A stretch of DNA of 38,332 nt from Dolichospermum sp. FACHB-1091 (GTDB lineage Bacteria; Cyanobacteriota; Cyanobacteriia; Cyanobacteriales; Nostocaceae), in assembly GCF_014697585.1 (NCBI RefSeq), contig NZ_JACJSB010000037.1:1-38332 (forward strand), read 5' to 3'. Below the pieces are notes generated by a model that was given only the letters and a program-made list of their open reading frames with translations, made no database searches and was not told the origin of the DNA. Shown here in pieces: positions 9,125-19,784 of the stretch; position 1 is the stretch's first letter; every line of letters starts with the position of its first letter. A program made the position numbers and the translations under genes.

Positions 9125-9460
9125 TTAACCGTCTGTTCCTTCTGTAGCACCGTTAATGGATTTCCAGGCTTGTAAACCACCTGTAAGTTCGGCCACTGTG
9201 GTAAAACCAAGGAATTGCAAGGTTCTGACAGCTTGTGCTGCTTGGCTGTCATTTTCACCATAAATATAAATTTGCCGTTCTCTATGTAAGCAAGTTTGGG
9301 CGCGATGTTCTAAGTCATTGAGGGGGATAGAAATTGCCCCGGTGATGCGGCTATGATTATAGTTTGAGCGATCGCGCACATCAATAATTGTAAAAGCAGG
9401 TTGTCCCCATTGCAGATTGGTCTTTAAGTCGTTAACATCAGCAACCAAATTAATACTCAT
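9125..9460 (-). CDS. Rhodanese-like domain protein without active-site Cys
   Basis: A single rhodanese fold of 111 residues. The start FTIIDVRDRSNY and HSRITGAISIPL match the CDC25/rhodanese N-terminal motifs, and FTTVAELTGGLQAW matches the C-terminal part. The position where active sulfurtransferases carry the catalytic cysteine loop (CxxGxRS) reads YGENDSQAA, so no nucleophilic cysteine is available. It is therefore probably a binding or regulatory domain rather than an enzyme. It is transcribed alone and no signal peptide is seen. Confidence 0.85.
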   Translation of the reverse strand: MSINLVADVNDLKTNLQWGQPAFTIIDVRDRSNYNHSRITGAISIPLNDLEHRAQTCLHRERQIYIYGENDSQAAQAVRTLQFLGFTTVAELTGGLQAWKSINGATEGTDG

Positions 9461-9629
9461 AAGCTTTTCGTGCTGTCTAATCTATAAAAAATTTAGCAAA
9501 TATCCCCTATTAACTCTTATTTCTTTAGAATGACAGCAGAATTTAGAAATTAATTTTTTTGTAATCATAATATTGTAGGCTAATATTTTCTAGATTCAGA
9601 AAATACTTAATTTTTAATTTTAATTCCCC

Positions 9630-11309
9630 ATGACGGTATCTACTATTCAAGCTTTACCAACAGAAGTTGTATATTTAATTACGGCTGGAGAAGTAATTGA
9701 CTCTTTAGCGGCCGTTGTCAGGGAGTTAGTAGAAAATTCCCTAGATGCTGGTGCAACGCGCATTGTAATTTCTTTATGGCCACAATTATGGCGAGTTCGG
9801 GTAGCTGATAATGGTTGTGGTATGAATTTGGATGATTTGCAACAAGCCGCAACTGCACACAGTACAAGTAAAATTCATTCTAGTGCAGACCTATGGAAAA
9901 TTAGCAGTTTAGGATTTCGTGGTGAAGCACTACATAGTTTAACAACTTTAGCAAATTTAGAAGTTTTAAGTCGTCCTTTAGGAGCAAGTGAAGGCTGGCG
10001 AATTGTTTATAATAACGAAGGGGAAGTAACAGAAGTAAATATTGCTGCTATTGCCTCTGGTACTGTGGTGACAGTGAATAATTTATTTGCTAATTGTACA
10101 GCCCGTCGTCAAGGTTTACCCGCGATAAATCAGCAATTAAAAGCTGTACAAGGGATAATTCAACAAATAGCTTTATGTCATCCTCATGTTCATTATCAAG
10201 TGTGGCAAAATGACAAAGAATGGTTTACAATTTGTCCTGCACCAACTGTAGGAAAATTAATTCCGCAAATTCTTCCTCAAGTCCGACAAGATGATTTATA
10301 TGAAGTGAATTTAGAAATACCAAATCTGGAAAATTCGTCTTTACATTTGGTCATAGGTTTACCAGATAGATGTCATCGTCATCGTTTAGATTGGGTAAAA
10401 GTAGCAATTAATGGCCGGATAATTAAATCACCAGAATTAGAACAGAATATATTATCAGCTTTCCATAAAACATTACCACGCGATCGCTATCCCGTGTGTT
10501 TTTTACATTTGCATATTCCCCCTGAGCAAATTAACTGGAATCGCAACCCAGCGAAAACAGAAATATATCTGCATGATCTACCTTTTTGGCAAGAACAAAT
10601 TACCGCAGCTATCAATAAATCTCTGAGGATTTCCGAAACTAATATTAAAGAATCAGTTCACACTAGCAGAATTAGTAATTTATTAAAAGTAGCAGAATCT
10701 AAAGGTGAATATAGATTCAATTCTCAAAATTCTCAAAATTCTCAAAATTCTGAAAACAATGAAACTCAAAACTATTTAAAAGCAATTGCTCAACTGAGTA
10801 ATACTTATATAGTTGCTGAACATTCTGGGGGAATGTGGTTAGTAGAACAACATATAGCCCATGAACGAGTATTATATGAACAATTATGTGATCACTGGCA
10901 ATTAGTACCTCTAGAAACCCCAATTATTATTTATCAATTATCACCAGCGCAGGTTTCCCAATTAGAACGTATTGGTTTAGATATAGAACCATTTGGTGAT
11001 AAAATCTTTTGTGTGCGGAACATCCCAGTCATGTTAAAACAAAGAGAAGATTGTGCTGAGGCAATTTTAGAATTAAGTTGGGGGGGAGACTTACAAACTG
11101 CTCAAATTGCAGTTGCTTGTCGGAGTGCAATTCGTAATGGTACAAAAATGAGTTTACCAGAAATGCAGACCTTATTAGATAATTGGCAACGTACCCGCAA
11201 CCCGCGCACTTGTCCCCATGGTAGACCAATTTATTTATCTTTGGAAGAATCAGCACTAGCGCGGTTTTTTCGACGGAATTGGGTAATTGGGAAAAGTCAT
11301 GGGATTTAA
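9630..11309 (+). CDS. mutL: DNA mismatch repair protein MutL
   Basis: MutL links mismatch recognition by MutS to downstream excision. The N-terminal GHKL ATPase has RELVENSLDAGA (31-42, with E32 and N36), DNGCGM (60-65), HSTSK (77-81) and GFRGEA (95-100). The C-terminal dimerisation domain has EQHIAHERVLYE (about 404-415), ACRSAIR and CPHGRP (about 527). These sites correspond to the endonuclease motifs of MutL proteins in organisms lacking MutH. The first motif deviates from the DQHAxxE consensus (D to E, A to I). The linker contains a 9-bp tandem repeat encoding Asn-Ser-Gln units. At 559 residues it is normal for cyanobacteria. Confidence 0.95.
   Translation: MTVSTIQALPTEVVYLITAGEVIDSLAAVVRELVENSLDAGATRIVISLWPQLWRVRVADNGCGMNLDDLQQAATAHSTSKIHSSADLWKISSLGFRGEALHSLTTLANLEVLSRPLGASEGWRIVYNNEGEVTEVNIAAIASGTVVTVNNLFANCTARRQGLPAINQQLKAVQGIIQQIALCHPHVHYQVWQNDKEWFTICPAPTVGKLIPQILPQVRQDDLYEVNLEIPNLENSSLHLVIGLPDRCHRHRLDWVKVAINGRIIKSPELEQNILSAFHKTLPRDRYPVCFLHLHIPPEQINWNRNPAKTEIYLHDLPFWQEQITAAINKSLRISETNIKESVHTSRISNLLKVAESKGEYRFNSQNSQNSQNSENNETQNYLKAIAQLSNTYIVAEHSGGMWLVEQHIAHERVLYEQLCDHWQLVPLETPIIIYQLSPAQVSQLERIGLDIEPFGDKIFCVRNIPVMLKQREDCAEAILELSWGGDLQTAQIAVACRSAIRNGTKMSLPEMQTLLDNWQRTRNPRTCPHGRPIYLSLEESALARFFRRNWVIGKSHGI
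10719..10754 (+). repeat. 9-bp tandem repeat in mutL linker
   Basis: Four in-frame units of AATTCTCAA (the last ends GAA) encode repeated Asn-Ser-Gln in the flexible linker between the MutL ATPase and C-terminal domains. Unit gain or loss would change linker length without shifting the frame. Confidence 0.9.
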
Positions 11310-11368
11310 GGTATTTTTTAACCGAACAGATGATAATATTAATGTATTAGTTGGTGAGATAAAAAATT

Positions 11369-11770
11369 ATGTCAACCATAAAAGTTGAAGTAGAATTTTC
11401 TTCAGAAGATTTACTTAAAGCCGTTGGACAATTAAGCCAATCAGATTTAAGGAAGTTTATTTCTCAAGCTATTGCGATACAAGCACAACGGACAACTTCC
11501 AGTTTAATGCAACGGGAGTCAGAATTACTATTAAAAATTAATCAAGGTATTCCGTTAGATATTCAGAAAGATTACAATGATTTAATAGCTAAAAGAGATG
11601 CAGAAACTCTTACCAATCATGAATACAAGGAGCTATTAAACTTAACTCAACAGATTGAAAAACAGCAAGCACAACGAATTGAACATTTAGCAGAGTTAGC
11701 GAGTTTAAAAGGAATTTCTTTGAATACGTTGATGGAAAATTTAGGTATTCCGACGCAAAGTTATGTCTGA
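11369..11770 (+). CDS. Small helical protein coupled to HNH gene
   Basis: A 133-residue, mostly helical, charged protein (MSTIKVEVEFSSEDLLKAV ...). The name and function are unknown to me. Its stop overlaps the start of the HNH nuclease gene by 8 bp, so the two are translationally coupled and probably act together. The C-terminal half (about 65-110) is rich in E, Q and L and may form a coiled coil. A GGTGAG sequence about 12 bases upstream could serve as ribosome binding site. The pairing suggests either an accessory factor or an inhibitor of the nuclease; this is inference from context only. Confidence 0.75.
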   Translation: MSTIKVEVEFSSEDLLKAVGQLSQSDLRKFISQAIAIQAQRTTSSLMQRESELLLKINQGIPLDIQKDYNDLIAKRDAETLTNHEYKELLNLTQQIEKQQAQRIEHLAELASLKGISLNTLMENLGIPTQSYV

Positions 11771-12197
11771 AAAAAGAGTAACAGCGCAACAGAAAAAAGC
11801 TGTTTCTGAACGTGCAAACGGATGTTGTGAATATTGTCGAAGTCAAGTGCGTTTTGCTATGCAACCTTTTTCCATTGAGCATATTATTCCTAGAAGCCAA
11901 GGTGGAATGACAAGTTTGGATAATTTGGCTTTGTCTTGTCAGGGTTGCAATAATCATAAGTATAACAAAACGGAAGGAATTGATCTGATCAGTGGTAATG
12001 TTGTCTCTATTTACCATCCACGTCAACAGCAATGGAATAAGCATTTTGCTTGGAATGATGATTTTACATTAGTGATAGGCTTGACTCCTACAGGACGTGC
12101 TACTGTGGAAACACTACAATTAAACCGTGATGGTGTAGTTAATTTGCGTCGTGTGTTGTATGCAATAGGTGAACATCCTCCGGCTGACGTGAAATAA
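11763..12197 (+). CDS. HNH endonuclease
   Basis: A 144-residue HNH nuclease. It shows CEYC (C22/C25), EHIIPRSQGG (E39, H40), N54, CQGC (C59/C62) and H65. This is the zinc-stabilised beta-beta-alpha metal fold of the HNH family, in which H40 is the catalytic general base. A C-terminal part (about 75-140) is common to cyanobacterial members and has no assigned function. It starts inside the preceding small gene. Such stand-alone HNH genes are abundant in cyanobacteria, and no intron, intein or phage context is visible here, so its target is unknown. Confidence 0.88.
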   Translation: MSEKRVTAQQKKAVSERANGCCEYCRSQVRFAMQPFSIEHIIPRSQGGMTSLDNLALSCQGCNNHKYNKTEGIDLISGNVVSIYHPRQQQWNKHFAWNDDFTLVIGLTPTGRATVETLQLNRDGVVNLRRVLYAIGEHPPADVK

Positions 12198-12292
12198 TTT
12201 GATCAAGTCAATGAGTTGGAACTCCCAATTTATACAGTTTTGAGTGTAAAATAAATTTTGTTACATACAAGATAGTAATTAACTTAATATAT

Positions 12293-12760
12293 ATGAAGAC
12301 TCGGTTTTTACCTTTTCTTGCTGCTATTAGTATTTTTACAGGAAATAACTCTGCTTATGCAGAATATATAGGTGCATCAAATATAGCCGAGATGACAGAT
12401 AGAGTCTATTACATAACAGTACAAGGTAAAAACTCAGAATTAGCAGCAAATAAAGGTGGGATATTAACATGGACAGACGTAGCTTTTGCTACTGGAATAT
12501 CTGCCGTTAGTTTTAAATGTGCTGAAAAGAATTTACCGTCTGATACTTCTTTTTATATATTATATGTAATAGGTAAACGTGATGGATGGTGGCAAGTTAA
12601 TTGTGGTTATAGCTATAAGATATCAAGTGAATTTGGAAAAGATTATGATGCTGTACTAATGTTACTTAATCAAGAAGGACGTAAAGAGTTTTTACATCCT
12701 TTATTAATTACTACTAAACAGCAATCTCAGAAGTTTCAACAAATCAGAAAAAAATTATAG
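12293..12760 (+). CDS. Secreted protein of unknown function
   Basis: A 155-residue protein with a clear Sec signal peptide: positive MKTR, a hydrophobic core, and a probable signal peptidase I site after SAYA (residue 23). The mature part has two cysteines (SFKCAEKN and QVNCGYSY) that could form a disulphide, and several aromatic strands suggesting a small beta-rich periplasmic domain. I do not recognise the family. It stands alone, with about 95 bases before it. Confidence 0.65.
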   Translation: MKTRFLPFLAAISIFTGNNSAYAEYIGASNIAEMTDRVYYITVQGKNSELAANKGGILTWTDVAFATGISAVSFKCAEKNLPSDTSFYILYVIGKRDGWWQVNCGYSYKISSEFGKDYDAVLMLLNQEGRKEFLHPLLITTKQQSQKFQQIRKKL

Positions 12761-12794
12761 ACAAAAGAAATGTCTCTACAGTACAAGTGTATGA

Positions 12795-13409
12795 TTACTT
12801 AATTTCAGAACTTAACCATTGATAGAAACTCTGTATATAAAAGAAATTGCCTTTTATTGTTTGTTTAATATGAATTTTTTCTGAATTTTCACTTAAGTAT
12901 TTTTGAGCATTTGCATTCCAATTTTGCCATTCCAATAATTTCTTTGTATCTAGATAGAGTGAATGATCAATATTAAAATTTGGTTGTCCAAATTTAAAGT
13001 CTATAGAATTTTCAGTCTCAATCAGGGGCAAACTTCTATGCTGTATATAATTTCTCAAACCCTGAATAAAACCATTCTCAGGATTATCTGTAAACATTTC
13101 TCCCTTCTTGCTTGTGATTGCAGAAATTAAAGAAGGATTAGTAAAAGACTTTTTGAATGAATTTTCTGCTGCATGGGTTTGCTCTTTCAAAGAGAACCAA
13201 GAAGCTAAATAATTATGCAGTAATCGAGCAGTTTCCTTCTGTACTTCCTGAAATTTCTGAGATTGAATATCACGAATTCTTGTATCAAACGCTTGAACAC
13301 CTTGACTGTAAAGTTCATTAGTGTAGCTGTCAATAGCTTTCTCAAATTCAAGGAAGTTATGCTCGAAGATATAAAAGCTGTAGTTAATCACTTCGTCAAA
13401 ATTAGTCAT
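12795..13409 (-). CDS. Unknown protein with HEPN-like RxxxxH motif
   Basis: A 204-residue, largely helical protein. I do not recognise the family. A motif GLRNYIQHR (R119 to H124) fits the Rx4-6H signature of HEPN-domain RNases and their relatives, and lies in a predicted helix as in that fold. This is a motif match only; many unrelated proteins carry it by chance. It is transcribed alone, convergent with the secreted-protein gene, with a short gap of about 35 bases between stops. Base composition is more AT-rich than in the housekeeping genes. Confidence 0.6.
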   Translation of the reverse strand: MTNFDEVINYSFYIFEHNFLEFEKAIDSYTNELYSQGVQAFDTRIRDIQSQKFQEVQKETARLLHNYLASWFSLKEQTHAAENSFKKSFTNPSLISAITSKKGEMFTDNPENGFIQGLRNYIQHRSLPLIETENSIDFKFGQPNFNIDHSLYLDTKKLLEWQNWNANAQKYLSENSEKIHIKQTIKGNFFYIQSFYQWLSSEIK

Positions 13410-13583
13410 ATTATAGTTATTTCATCCAGAAAATCTAGCATTTTGAATTGGGACAATCATCATTAGAAAATTGCGTATTGTAGTAGAATACACAAAATTT
13501 TTAATGCTGGTATAAATTATACTGTGCGTACAAGTGTAACACAAGATGTAGATAAAATCAAGTGACCCTATATTCAATCCCCC

Positions 13584-14666
13584 TTACAAACAACAACTAA
13601 TAGCCAATTCCGCATTTTTCACCAGCGTCTCCTGATCCAGACTCAAAACCGGATATTGAGGAGTTACCCGCAATAAATTTTCCACCCTCTCCCGCGCTGC
13701 TTCCACCACTGCTATATCCAAACTACCATTATTTAAACTAGCAGAAAAATCCTCAGCTATTTTATATGTCCGTTCCAAAGAAGAAGAATTGATATTGCGA
13801 GAAACGATAAACAAATCACAACCAGCATGAAAAGCCTGCGCTACCGTTCCCGTTTTCATAAACATTTCTGATACAGCTTTCATATCTAAATCATCGGAAA
13901 CTATCACACCTTGAAAACCTAACTCTTTTCGTAAAATATCATTTAAAATAATTTTAGATAACGTTGCTGGTACTTGTGGATCTATTTGCGGAAACAAAAT
14001 ATGTGCTGTCATGATTAACGGAATTTGTGCCTGAATTAATGTTTGAAAAGGAATCAATTCCCGGTTTTGTATATCTTCCCAACTCAAATTTAATATTGGT
14101 AATTCTAAATGGGAATCTGTGCTAGTATCTCCATGGCCAGGAAAGTGTTTAGCACAACCTAAAATTCCCCCTTCCTGCAATCCTTGGTAATATTCCCGCA
14201 CACATTGACTAGTTTTTTCTGGTGTAATTCCAAACGCACGGGGTCCAATAATTGGGTTTTGGGGATTTGAGAAAATATCCGCAACCGGAGACCAAGAAAG
14301 ATTAATTCCCAGAGATTTTAATTCTCTAGCTGTGGCTTTAGCAACTTCAAAAGCGTGAGATTGTAATAAATAAGCATGAGGAAAACGGGTAATGGGTAAA
14401 GGGGTTCGCACTACTCGGCCACCTTCATGATCTAAAGTAGTAAACATCAAATCACGTTCGGTATATTGACGAATTTGCTCAATGAGGTTTTTAAAGTTTT
14501 CTAACCAAATTGCATAGGGTACACCGTCGAGGAAATTTTTCCCAAAAAAGATGACACCAATGGGTTTTAATTCATTTAATACCCGTTTATCATCATCATT
14601 TAAAGTAGTTCCAGAAATACCCAAAATTAGATGATTACCAAAGCTTTGTAAGGATTGATATCTCAT
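13584..14666 (-). CDS. nagZ: NagZ-type glycoside hydrolase family 3
   Basis: A beta-N-acetylhexosaminidase of the GH3 family, which releases N-acetylglucosamine from muropeptides in cell-wall recycling. The 360 residues include TLDHEGGRV (78-86), KHFPGHGDTSTDSH (173-186), which carries the catalytic His-Asp loop of NagZ, and SDDLDMKA (257-264), which contains the nucleophilic aspartate. There is no signal peptide, as expected for cytosolic NagZ. The start ATG at 14666 (MRYQSL) is preferred. An upstream in-frame ATG at 14717 would add 17 residues, but they are encoded by a dispersed repeat (CACGAAGGA type). The upstream rlpA gene is in the same direction. Confidence 0.9.
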   Translation of the reverse strand: MRYQSLQSFGNHLILGISGTTLNDDDKRVLNELKPIGVIFFGKNFLDGVPYAIWLENFKNLIEQIRQYTERDLMFTTLDHEGGRVVRTPLPITRFPHAYLLQSHAFEVAKATARELKSLGINLSWSPVADIFSNPQNPIIGPRAFGITPEKTSQCVREYYQGLQEGGILGCAKHFPGHGDTSTDSHLELPILNLSWEDIQNRELIPFQTLIQAQIPLIMTAHILFPQIDPQVPATLSKIILNDILRKELGFQGVIVSDDLDMKAVSEMFMKTGTVAQAFHAGCDLFIVSRNINSSSLERTYKIAEDFSASLNNGSLDIAVVEAARERVENLLRVTPQYPVLSLDQETLVKNAELAISCCL

Positions 14667-14682
14667 TACTTCTTCTTTTCTT

Positions 14683-14710
14683 CCTTCGTGTCCTTCGTGT
14701 CTTCGTGGTT
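14683..14710 (-). repeat. Tandem CCTTCGTGT repeat
   Basis: On the plus strand two copies of CCTTCGTGT are followed by CTTCGTGGTT. On the minus strand this is the AACCACGAAGACACGAAGG repeat commonly scattered between genes in bacteria. It lies directly upstream of the glycosidase start and creates a false N-terminal extension. Confidence 0.7.
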
Positions 14711-14742
14711 TATTCAATCGGTATTCTACCGGGAAGGGAGTA

Positions 14743-14767
14743 GGATAAAGCCTTCTCTACCTTATCC
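14743..14767 (-). terminator. Weak hairpin after rlpA
   Basis: A 6-bp stem GGATAA/TTATCC with a 13-base loop begins about 11 bases after the rlpA stop on the minus strand. No T tract follows, so the terminator call is tentative. Confidence 0.3.
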
Positions 14768-14777
14768 TTCCAGGATA

Positions 14778-15995
14778 CTAAAAATTAGAAACCAATAACT
14801 CACCTTTAGCATTAGCCATATCTTCAGTTTTTGGTGGAGATGGTTTCAAAGTCATTTGTGGCGCATTTTGTTGTAAAACCACAGCCTGATAAGCTACGAC
14901 TCCAGTATGTTCACTATCGAGACAACGAGCCGCTGTTCGAGATAAATCTAGGCTTCTGGGTGCAATGTAAGGTCCACGGTCATTAACACGCACAATTACA
15001 GATTTATTATTTTCTAAGTTTGTAACTTTTAAGTATGTATTAAAAGGTAGGGTACGATGGGCAACTGTGAAATCATCTTGATTATATATTTCACCATTTG
15101 CTGTTAAGCGACCATGAAAGTAGCCGCCATACCAAGACGCTACACCGGAAAGTTTTGTTGTTGAAGTCTCTAATCCATACATTGCCATTTGTCCTTGTAT
15201 TAGCGTCAAGGGTTCGGTATGTAGGGCTATGCGGAGATTGTTAGTCCACTCCAGAGCTAAAATATCACCGTTGCGACCAAGTTGAGCAGACAGTTTTCGC
15301 TCAATTGCAAATAGCAAGCGAGTACCTACCATGAGGGACGGAGTTTTATCAACTAAACCAGGTTGTAGTTTTGTAGGTTGTACTTTTGGTGATGTCACTA
15401 ATTGCTCTAAACGTTGTTTTAAAGTATTAGCTGTAATTCGATCAGGGAGTCTAGCAACAAAGCTGTTATTAACCCATACTTCATAATTGGATACACTACG
15501 CTTAACAATTAATACTGGTGCATAATCGTAACTCCCATTTTGCTCTACTGGATTGTTAATTACATTAAAGAAGCTTTGGAGCGATCGCACAACGGTAGGA
15601 GGTGAAAAATCTAGTTTGGGAACATTGAACTGCGTGAATTTAACTAGTAGAGAGTTAGTAGCATTTTCCAATGGAGTTTTTGCAGCTATATTTTCTGGTA
15701 CAGGGGAACAAAATTTTGTTTCTTTAGATTTGAATGTTGTCAAATCTGGGATAATGGCAGTATCTCGATGTGATGCTAATTGTTTATTTATCCAATCGAA
15801 AGTAAAAAGAGTTTTTGATATTAGGATTTTTGGCCAAGTATTTTTATGTTGTTTAGCATTGGTCAAAAATTGATGCTGATCCTTGACTAAATTAGCTGTA
15901 AATTGTGTTGGGGAAGCCAACCCCATTGGTAAAGCTGTCAACATGAAAGTACCACCTGTAAAGGATGATAACCAGAGTAGTCCGTTTGATATCAT
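14778..15995 (-). CDS. rlpA: RlpA-like double-psi beta-barrel protein
   Basis: A 405-residue envelope protein. A hydrophobic stretch at the N-terminus (about 5-28) looks like a signal or anchor. The middle is poorly conserved. At about 283-375 lies the RlpA double-psi beta-barrel: SGVASWYGGYFHGRLTANGE, then AHRTLPFNTYLKVTNLEN and VRVNDRGPY. RlpA proteins bind or cleave denuded peptidoglycan at septa. The His and Asp used by Pseudomonas RlpA appear present (FHGR, NDRGP), so lytic activity is possible. No SPOR domain follows the barrel. It is upstream of the NagZ-type gene in the same direction, both being cell-wall genes, with 111 bases between them. Confidence 0.85.
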   Translation of the reverse strand: MISNGLLWLSSFTGGTFMLTALPMGLASPTQFTANLVKDQHQFLTNAKQHKNTWPKILISKTLFTFDWINKQLASHRDTAIIPDLTTFKSKETKFCSPVPENIAAKTPLENATNSLLVKFTQFNVPKLDFSPPTVVRSLQSFFNVINNPVEQNGSYDYAPVLIVKRSVSNYEVWVNNSFVARLPDRITANTLKQRLEQLVTSPKVQPTKLQPGLVDKTPSLMVGTRLLFAIERKLSAQLGRNGDILALEWTNNLRIALHTEPLTLIQGQMAMYGLETSTTKLSGVASWYGGYFHGRLTANGEIYNQDDFTVAHRTLPFNTYLKVTNLENNKSVIVRVNDRGPYIAPRSLDLSRTAARCLDSEHTGVVAYQAVVLQQNAPQMTLKPSPPKTEDMANAKGELLVSNF

Positions 15996-16368
15996 AGTTT
16001 AGTTATTCTTGAAGTAGATGCAATATTTCTGGGTAAATACGCCCAGATTCAATAAAAAAGCGTTTTATTGAACAAGAGACAAATTTTTGGTAATTACATA
16101 ATTAAATTTCAGATTTAAGGATGATTAAACTGTCTGGGATCATCATATAACGTCATGGCTATTTAAATTGATAAGAATTTTAAATATATTTGCAGTAATT
16201 AGGAGTATTTCCCTAATTTTTGCTTATTAATGCTCATAATTTTCCCTATTTACCTTACTGATTTAGAGACATAATTTACGTCCAAATACTTAAATAATAA
16301 ACTGGCTTTTGTATTTGTAATCAGCAGTTAGCCGAAAAGATGCACGGATTAATTGTGATAAATAAACT

Positions 16369-16403
16369 ACATAAAATATTTTTCACAGAAGAATATTTTA
16401 TGT
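16369..16403. other. Long AT-rich hairpin upstream of pds
   Basis: ACATAAAATATT pairs perfectly with AATATTTTATGT, and pairing continues inward (one G-U pair) to a 3-base ACA loop, giving a 16-bp stem. It lies about 160 bases before pds. It could be a terminator of an unseen transcript, a small-RNA element or a protein-binding palindrome. Function unknown. Confidence 0.6.
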
Positions 16404-16510
16404 TAATCCAATTACTGAGTATCAGGGTAAATTACATAGTTAGGGGCAGTTCGGTGAAATTTTTTGGGAGGCAATCAGAGAGGAAACGGCAAATGTAAAG
16501 GATTGCAACG

Positions 16511-16516
16511 TATAAT
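16511..16516 (+). promoter_or_regulatory. Putative -10 box for pds-crtB
   Basis: A perfect TATAAT, 45 bases before the pds start codon. No good TTGACA lies 17 bases upstream (the sequence there is GGCAAA), so an activator-dependent promoter is possible. AGTAGGTTAA just before the ATG may be the ribosome binding site. Confidence 0.35.
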
Positions 16517-16561
16517 GAGAACGACAAAACAATTAAGAAATATTAAAGAACAGTAGGTTAA

Positions 16562-18938
<2,377 letters not shown>

Positions 18939-18945
18939 CTTGTTT

Positions 18946-18987
18946 ATTGGTCATTGGTCATTGGTCATTGGTCAATGGTCAATGGTC
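18946..18987. repeat. STRR-type heptamer array
   Basis: Six tandem heptamers: four ATTGGTC followed by two AATGGTC. Short tandemly repeated heptamers are characteristic of heterocystous cyanobacteria. A related array (AGTGGTC in reverse complement) is at 26436. It lies between crtB and the tRNA. Confidence 0.9.
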
Positions 18988-19055
18988 ATTTAATTTTTTA
19001 ATAAAATAACTATTGACAAGCCCAAAAACTTCTGATAATATTGTTAGACATGACT

Positions 19056-19143
19056 GGAGAGGTGGCTGAGTGGTCGAAAGCGGCAGATTGCTAATCTGTT
19101 AAGGGATTATATCCCTTCGAGGGTTCGAATCCCTCCCTCTCCG
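19056..19143 (+). tRNA. trnS-GCU: tRNA-Ser (GCT)
   Basis: An 88-base class II tRNA. The acceptor stem is GGAGAGG/CCTCTCC with discriminator G at 19143. The D-arm carries GGCTGAGTGGTCGAAAGC. The anticodon stem is GCAGA/TCTGT with loop TTGCTAA, placing anticodon GCT at 19090-19092. A long variable arm (AAGGGATTATATCCCTT) follows, then the T-arm GAGGG TTCGAAT CCCTC. The long variable arm is a serine identity feature. It reads AGC and AGU codons. CCA is not encoded. A short T run follows directly. Confidence 0.97.
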
Positions 19144-19296
19144 TTTTTATAGCTAGTGGAATTAACAGGTCAGTTTCAACCTACCACTACCGCGACCTTC
19201 TTTTTTGGTGTTCATAAAAAATTAGATTTCCTCAAATACAAGAACGTTGATTTCTGACACCCTGTATTTTATTTAAGGACTAAAATATTTAGTCTT

Positions 19297-19602
19297 TTAA
19301 GCATCTTTAACTTGACTTGCAAAATTGCTAAAGCGGACAATGGAATTTAGCAGGGATGTATATTCCTGGGCGTTGATATGATAATTCTCGTTAAATTCAT
19401 GCAACAATTGAATAATTGCAAAGGTTGTAGATTCTAGTTTTGCTCTTTTTTTAGCCGCTCTAACAGCCTGAGATTTACTATCATAAACATGATTATCGCT
19501 AATGCCGATTTGCTCATCTTCTATCCAACACTGAAAAATGTAACCTTTTGATGATGGTATGATTTCAATTAACCAACCATAATATGCGTACTGTAATTTC
19601 AT
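19297..19602 (-). CDS. Small conserved-looking hypothetical protein
   Basis: A 101-residue protein starting MKLQYAYYGWLIEI. ATG 19602 is preferred because AGGGA lies about seven bases upstream; a longer frame to 19626 lacks such a site. The first half looks like a small beta sheet (YGWLIEI, GYIFQCWIED), the second half helical (residues about 45-90). Such proteins with a beta-beta-alpha layout are frequent in filamentous cyanobacteria, but I know no function. It is monocistronic, about 180 bases downstream of the response regulator and in the same direction. Confidence 0.65.
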   Translation of the reverse strand: MKLQYAYYGWLIEIIPSSKGYIFQCWIEDEQIGISDNHVYDSKSQAVRAAKKRAKLESTTFAIIQLLHEFNENYHINAQEYTSLLNSIVRFSNFASQVKDA

Positions 19603-19784
19603 GTTTTTTTCCCTAGTGACATCCATCTATGTTTAACCTCCTTTATTCACATCTGAACAGAACAACATTATAGAACCTATATATGCAATTATCGTGCAGG
19701 ATTTGTGCAAAATTTGTGCAGATGAAAATACAGTCCCTTGCTTGTAAAATATTAGGTAAAATAAAAACTCTATCTCAAGAGGTA

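Larger units (their letters stand above)
15996..16561. other. 566-bp divergent intergenic region before pds
   Basis: No gene is visible. It separates rlpA (leftward) and pds (rightward) and must hold both promoters. It contains a strong AT-rich hairpin at 16369-16403 and a TATAAT box at 16511-16516. The rest is AT-rich with no repeats that I can identify. Confidence 0.7.

Noticed and set aside
14717-14717. ATG 14717 as the NagZ start
   Set aside because: The added residues derive from a dispersed repeat and have no counterpart in the family.
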